From: Chitinophagaceae bacterium
Lineage (GTDB): Bacteria; Bacteroidota; Bacteroidia; Chitinophagales; Chitinophagaceae
Assembly (NCBI GenBank): GCA_016719165.1
Contig: JADKAJ010000005.1
Span: forward strand, 279,945 to 343,944
DNA length: 64,000 nt
Reading direction: 5' to 3'
The notes beneath the pieces were generated by a model. It had not been told where the DNA came from, made no database searches, and saw only the letters and a list, made by a program, of their open reading frames with translations. This document shows positions 61,504-64,000 of this stretch, piece after piece (position 1 is the first letter of the stretch; each line of letters starts with the position of its first letter). Position numbers and translations under genes: made by a program.

Positions 61504-64000
61504 ATGAAAAAATTTACCATTCTTTCGTGGCCTTGATTTGGCAGTCGAGTATTGGTTGGGGACAAGCGATCCTGACTAATGGTTCTCCTTAAACACTTAC
61601 AATCGATTTTAGTAGTAGTATGCCTTCTTGTGGAACTAACCGCAATCTGCATTTGCTGGAGTTGGATTTTCCCCTGATCCAGTCATTGCAGGAGGTTAAA
61701 TTCTAATGCCTGGGCAACATCAGGGATGAGCGATGGGTCATTAGCATTTGGAGATACAAATACAACAGGAGATCATGCAAGAGGTGCAGTTTCAGTTGCA
61801 CAAACTACAGGTGGTTTTATGCATATACCGGTTTGCCGGGTTCAGCTGCTGATCAGTATTAATGATTCAGCCTGGTGGTAGTGACTTCACCCCTGGGACA
61901 TTAACATTACGTATTCAAAATAATGGCACGACAAACATAACACAACTTGATATTTCTTATAACATATATGTTAATAATGATCAGGGTTACAGTAATTCAT
62001 TTAATTTTTCTCATTCGACCGATAATGTAACATATACTCAAGTAGTATCATTAGATTATGCTTCCCCTGCTGTTGCAGATGCATTTGGTTGGGTAATCGT
62101 ACCTGGAAGTCCTTCACGCAGTACCTCTATTACAGGGTTAAATATAACTCCAGGAAGCTACTTCTATATAAGATGGACAGGAGATGATGCAGGTGGTAGT
62201 GGTTCAAGAGATGAATTCGGATTAGATGATATCAGTTTAACCGGAACTTTTGCAGCGGCGGCTGCAGCCGGTACTGCAACGATTACAGCTGGTGCCGGTT
62301 CAGAGCCTGCTACCATTTCTTCATTGGTAAATACGCAGGGGGCTGCCTCTTTAAAATTTGATTTCACCGTTAATGAAGATGGAGCAACTAATGATGCAGA
62401 CCCTACATTGATCAGCCAGATAGTGATCAACCAGGGAACGAATAATGATGCATTATTAGCCAACTGGACACAAGCTATTGCAGGTGCAGAATTATTTGAT
62501 GGAACAACTACGGTAACCGGTGTTGTAAATTCATCGAATATAACTTTTGCCTCACTGGCTAATACCAATCCCGGGGATTTTGGATATATAGCTGATAATG
62601 GATCAAAAACATACACTTTAAGAATTTGGCTGAACGCTTCCCTGGGAGGTACATTGCCTACCACTATTGATGGTAAGCAATTTGAATTTTTAATTCAAAG
62701 TTCTGGTGTTTCCACAGCAGGTGCTGGTAGTTCCGGTATTGCTGCAAGTCAAAGTGTAAGCTCTGGATTGTCTACTAACGTTGTTTCAGTAGTTGCAACT
62801 CAATTAGTTTTTGTTCAGAATACAACATCACCAACGGGTGTAAGCACTGCAATGACTCCGGCACCTACAGTAAGCGCCAATGATGTGAATGCTAACCGTG
62901 ATCTTGATTTCACTGCTTTTATAGATATTACTTCAACCCGGAACATTACTGGGCACTCCTGTTTCTGTACAGGCCGTTGCCGGTTTATCTACTTTTTCTG
63001 GTGCTATTATACATACTGCTACGGGTACGGGGCTGCAACTTACTGCTGCTTCTACCGGGCTTACCAGTGCAGCCAGTAACTTATTTAATATACAAGCGGC
63101 TTCTTCTGCAACAGACTATTTCCGTTCGGCTGGTTCAGGCGACTGGAATTCGGCACCTACATGGGAATCATCACCTGATAATACTACATGGATACCGGCA
63201 ACATTAGCACCTACTGCAGCCGCTAATTTAATCACCATACTTAACGGACATACTGTAACGATTACAACCAGTGCTGGGGCTGACCAGGTTGAAATACAAA
63301 ATGGAGGTACTCTAGTAAATGGTGCTATTACCGGTAATAGCTACACGATTGCTGATGATGGTACGGCTGCTCCCGATTTAAGTATCAAAGCAGGCGGTGT
63401 TTATCAAATAACATCCGGCCTCGGTTATGCCAATTATCAGACAATAGGTACTGGTGCAACAATCAGGATTGAAGGTGGAGGTATCATTCGCTTAGGAGCA
63501 GGTGGAGGTATTGGTGGTAGTGCAAATGAATTCATTTGCAACAACCGGTACCACGTATATATGGGACAATGGTGCCATTTTCGATTGGAATGCCACTTCA
63601 ATGCCGGGAGCAACAGGTGTTACTTACTTCCCTGATGCTGCGGCAGGTACTATTCCGGTTCTTAGATTTTCAGCTACGCCTGGTGGTAATATAGGTGGCG
63701 GAACTGCTTTAACAGTAAATGGATTGTTAGAAGCTAACACTGCTATTACATTTGCCGGAAATGGCAACAAGAATTTCAGGGATGGTATCATTGGTACTGG
63801 TAATATCGGTTATGCAACCGGTACTGGTAAATTTGTAATCAATGGAACTACTGCTGTATTGGGTGGTACAGGAACTCTTACTAATCCAAACGGAATAGAC
63901 ATTGGAACAGGTACAACTCTTACAATGGTATCTGCTAAGTCAATCACCGGTAATCTTACTTTACTGGCTGATAGTTATATTGAATTAGGTGCATTTAATC
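61504..64000 (+). pseudogene. Second T9SS-type secreted protein, broken by indels and cut by the window end
   Basis: ATG 61504 opens MKKFTILS, and after one shift near 61530 a signal peptide ALIWQSSIGWGQAI is restored. Shifts near 61591, 61635, 61700 and 61820-61860 follow. From 61862 to about 62938 the frame is intact and encodes a beta-rich domain (LTLRIQNNGTTNITQLDISY, YFYIRWTGDDAGGSGSRDEF) and repeats with TFASLANTNPGDFGY. Another shift near 62938 leads into ATDYFRSAGSGDWNSAPTW, a paralogue of the module in the preceding gene, and a further shift near 63525 into WDNGAIFDWNATSMPGATGV. The C-terminal sorting domain would lie past the window. Confidence 0.8.

Noticed and set aside
1..64000. 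tRNA or rRNA genes
   Set aside because: No cloverleaf with a GGTTCGA-type T-arm in an intergenic region was noticed; the one similar string (near 3701) is inside the radical SAM gene. This was a reading by eye, not a tRNA search.
40152..64000. The five T9SS cargo genes as one dedicated gene cluster or toxin system
   Set aside because: They are in different orientations, separated by unrelated genes and terminators, with no T9SS machinery gene; such cargos are scattered throughout these genomes.

Overview
The window comes from a Bacteroidota chromosome, most likely family Chitinophagaceae; this is judged from gene content, as no rRNA marker is present. Supporting signs are several secreted proteins with type IX secretion system (T9SS) type A or type B (CHU-type) C-terminal signals, a fused SecDF, the nusB / DUF1573 / yajC / coaE block, BshB1 for bacillithiol, a LytS/LytTR two-component pair, start sites without clear Shine-Dalgarno sequences, and TAnnTTTG-like -7 boxes. 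No tRNA, rRNA, CRISPR array, insertion sequence or prophage was seen.

Layout. 1-11.6 kb is almost all minus strand: the start of folC, a TonB-like protein, a tight four-gene operon (arginase-family ureohydrolase, PH-like membrane protein, radical SAM protein, EamA transporter), a fatty-acid desaturase, bshB1, a DUF4294 protein and the cytochrome c maturation genes ccmF and ccmE. 11.7-30.3 kb is a housekeeping mosaic: acyl-CoA dehydrogenase, YggS, a secreted intradiol-dioxygenase-like lipoprotein, a LytS/LytTR pair, a transglutaminase-like protein, a SET protein, a frameshifted META lipoprotein, two universal stress proteins, glnS, a serine hydrolase, an acyl-CoA mutase large subunit and an IscA-like protein. 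30.4-39.9 kb holds secDF, a class-A-like serine hydrolase, an aminotransferase, a TlpA-like thioredoxin, coaE, yajC, a DUF1573 lipoprotein and nusB. 40-57 kb holds three large T9SS cargo proteins (two metalloproteases and a PKD/CHU protein), groESL, an ABC-F ATPase and an amino-acid permease. 57-64 kb holds a frameshifted SDR gene, a small membrane protein and two paralogous T9SS cargo genes broken by many small indels.

How it fits together. SecDF and YajC serve Sec export, which feeds the many signal-peptide proteins here, including five probable T9SS cargos between 40 and 64 kb. CcmE and CcmF act together in cytochrome c maturation. GroES and GroEL form one chaperonin unit. Most of the remaining genes are core metabolism.

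The least ordinary parts are non-coding or structural. Two ~130-bp elements (39998-40127 and 53345-53475) fold as three-way junctions with one compensatory base-pair change, and each ends in a T-run on the strand of the gene it follows. A 182-bp tandem duplication carries a spare copy of the ABC-F gene tail. A family of degenerate ~23-bp repeats surrounds the ABC-F gene. That ABC-F protein itself has one intact and one wholly degenerate ATP site. The indel-rich last 6.5 kb should be treated as possible assembly error before any biological reading.
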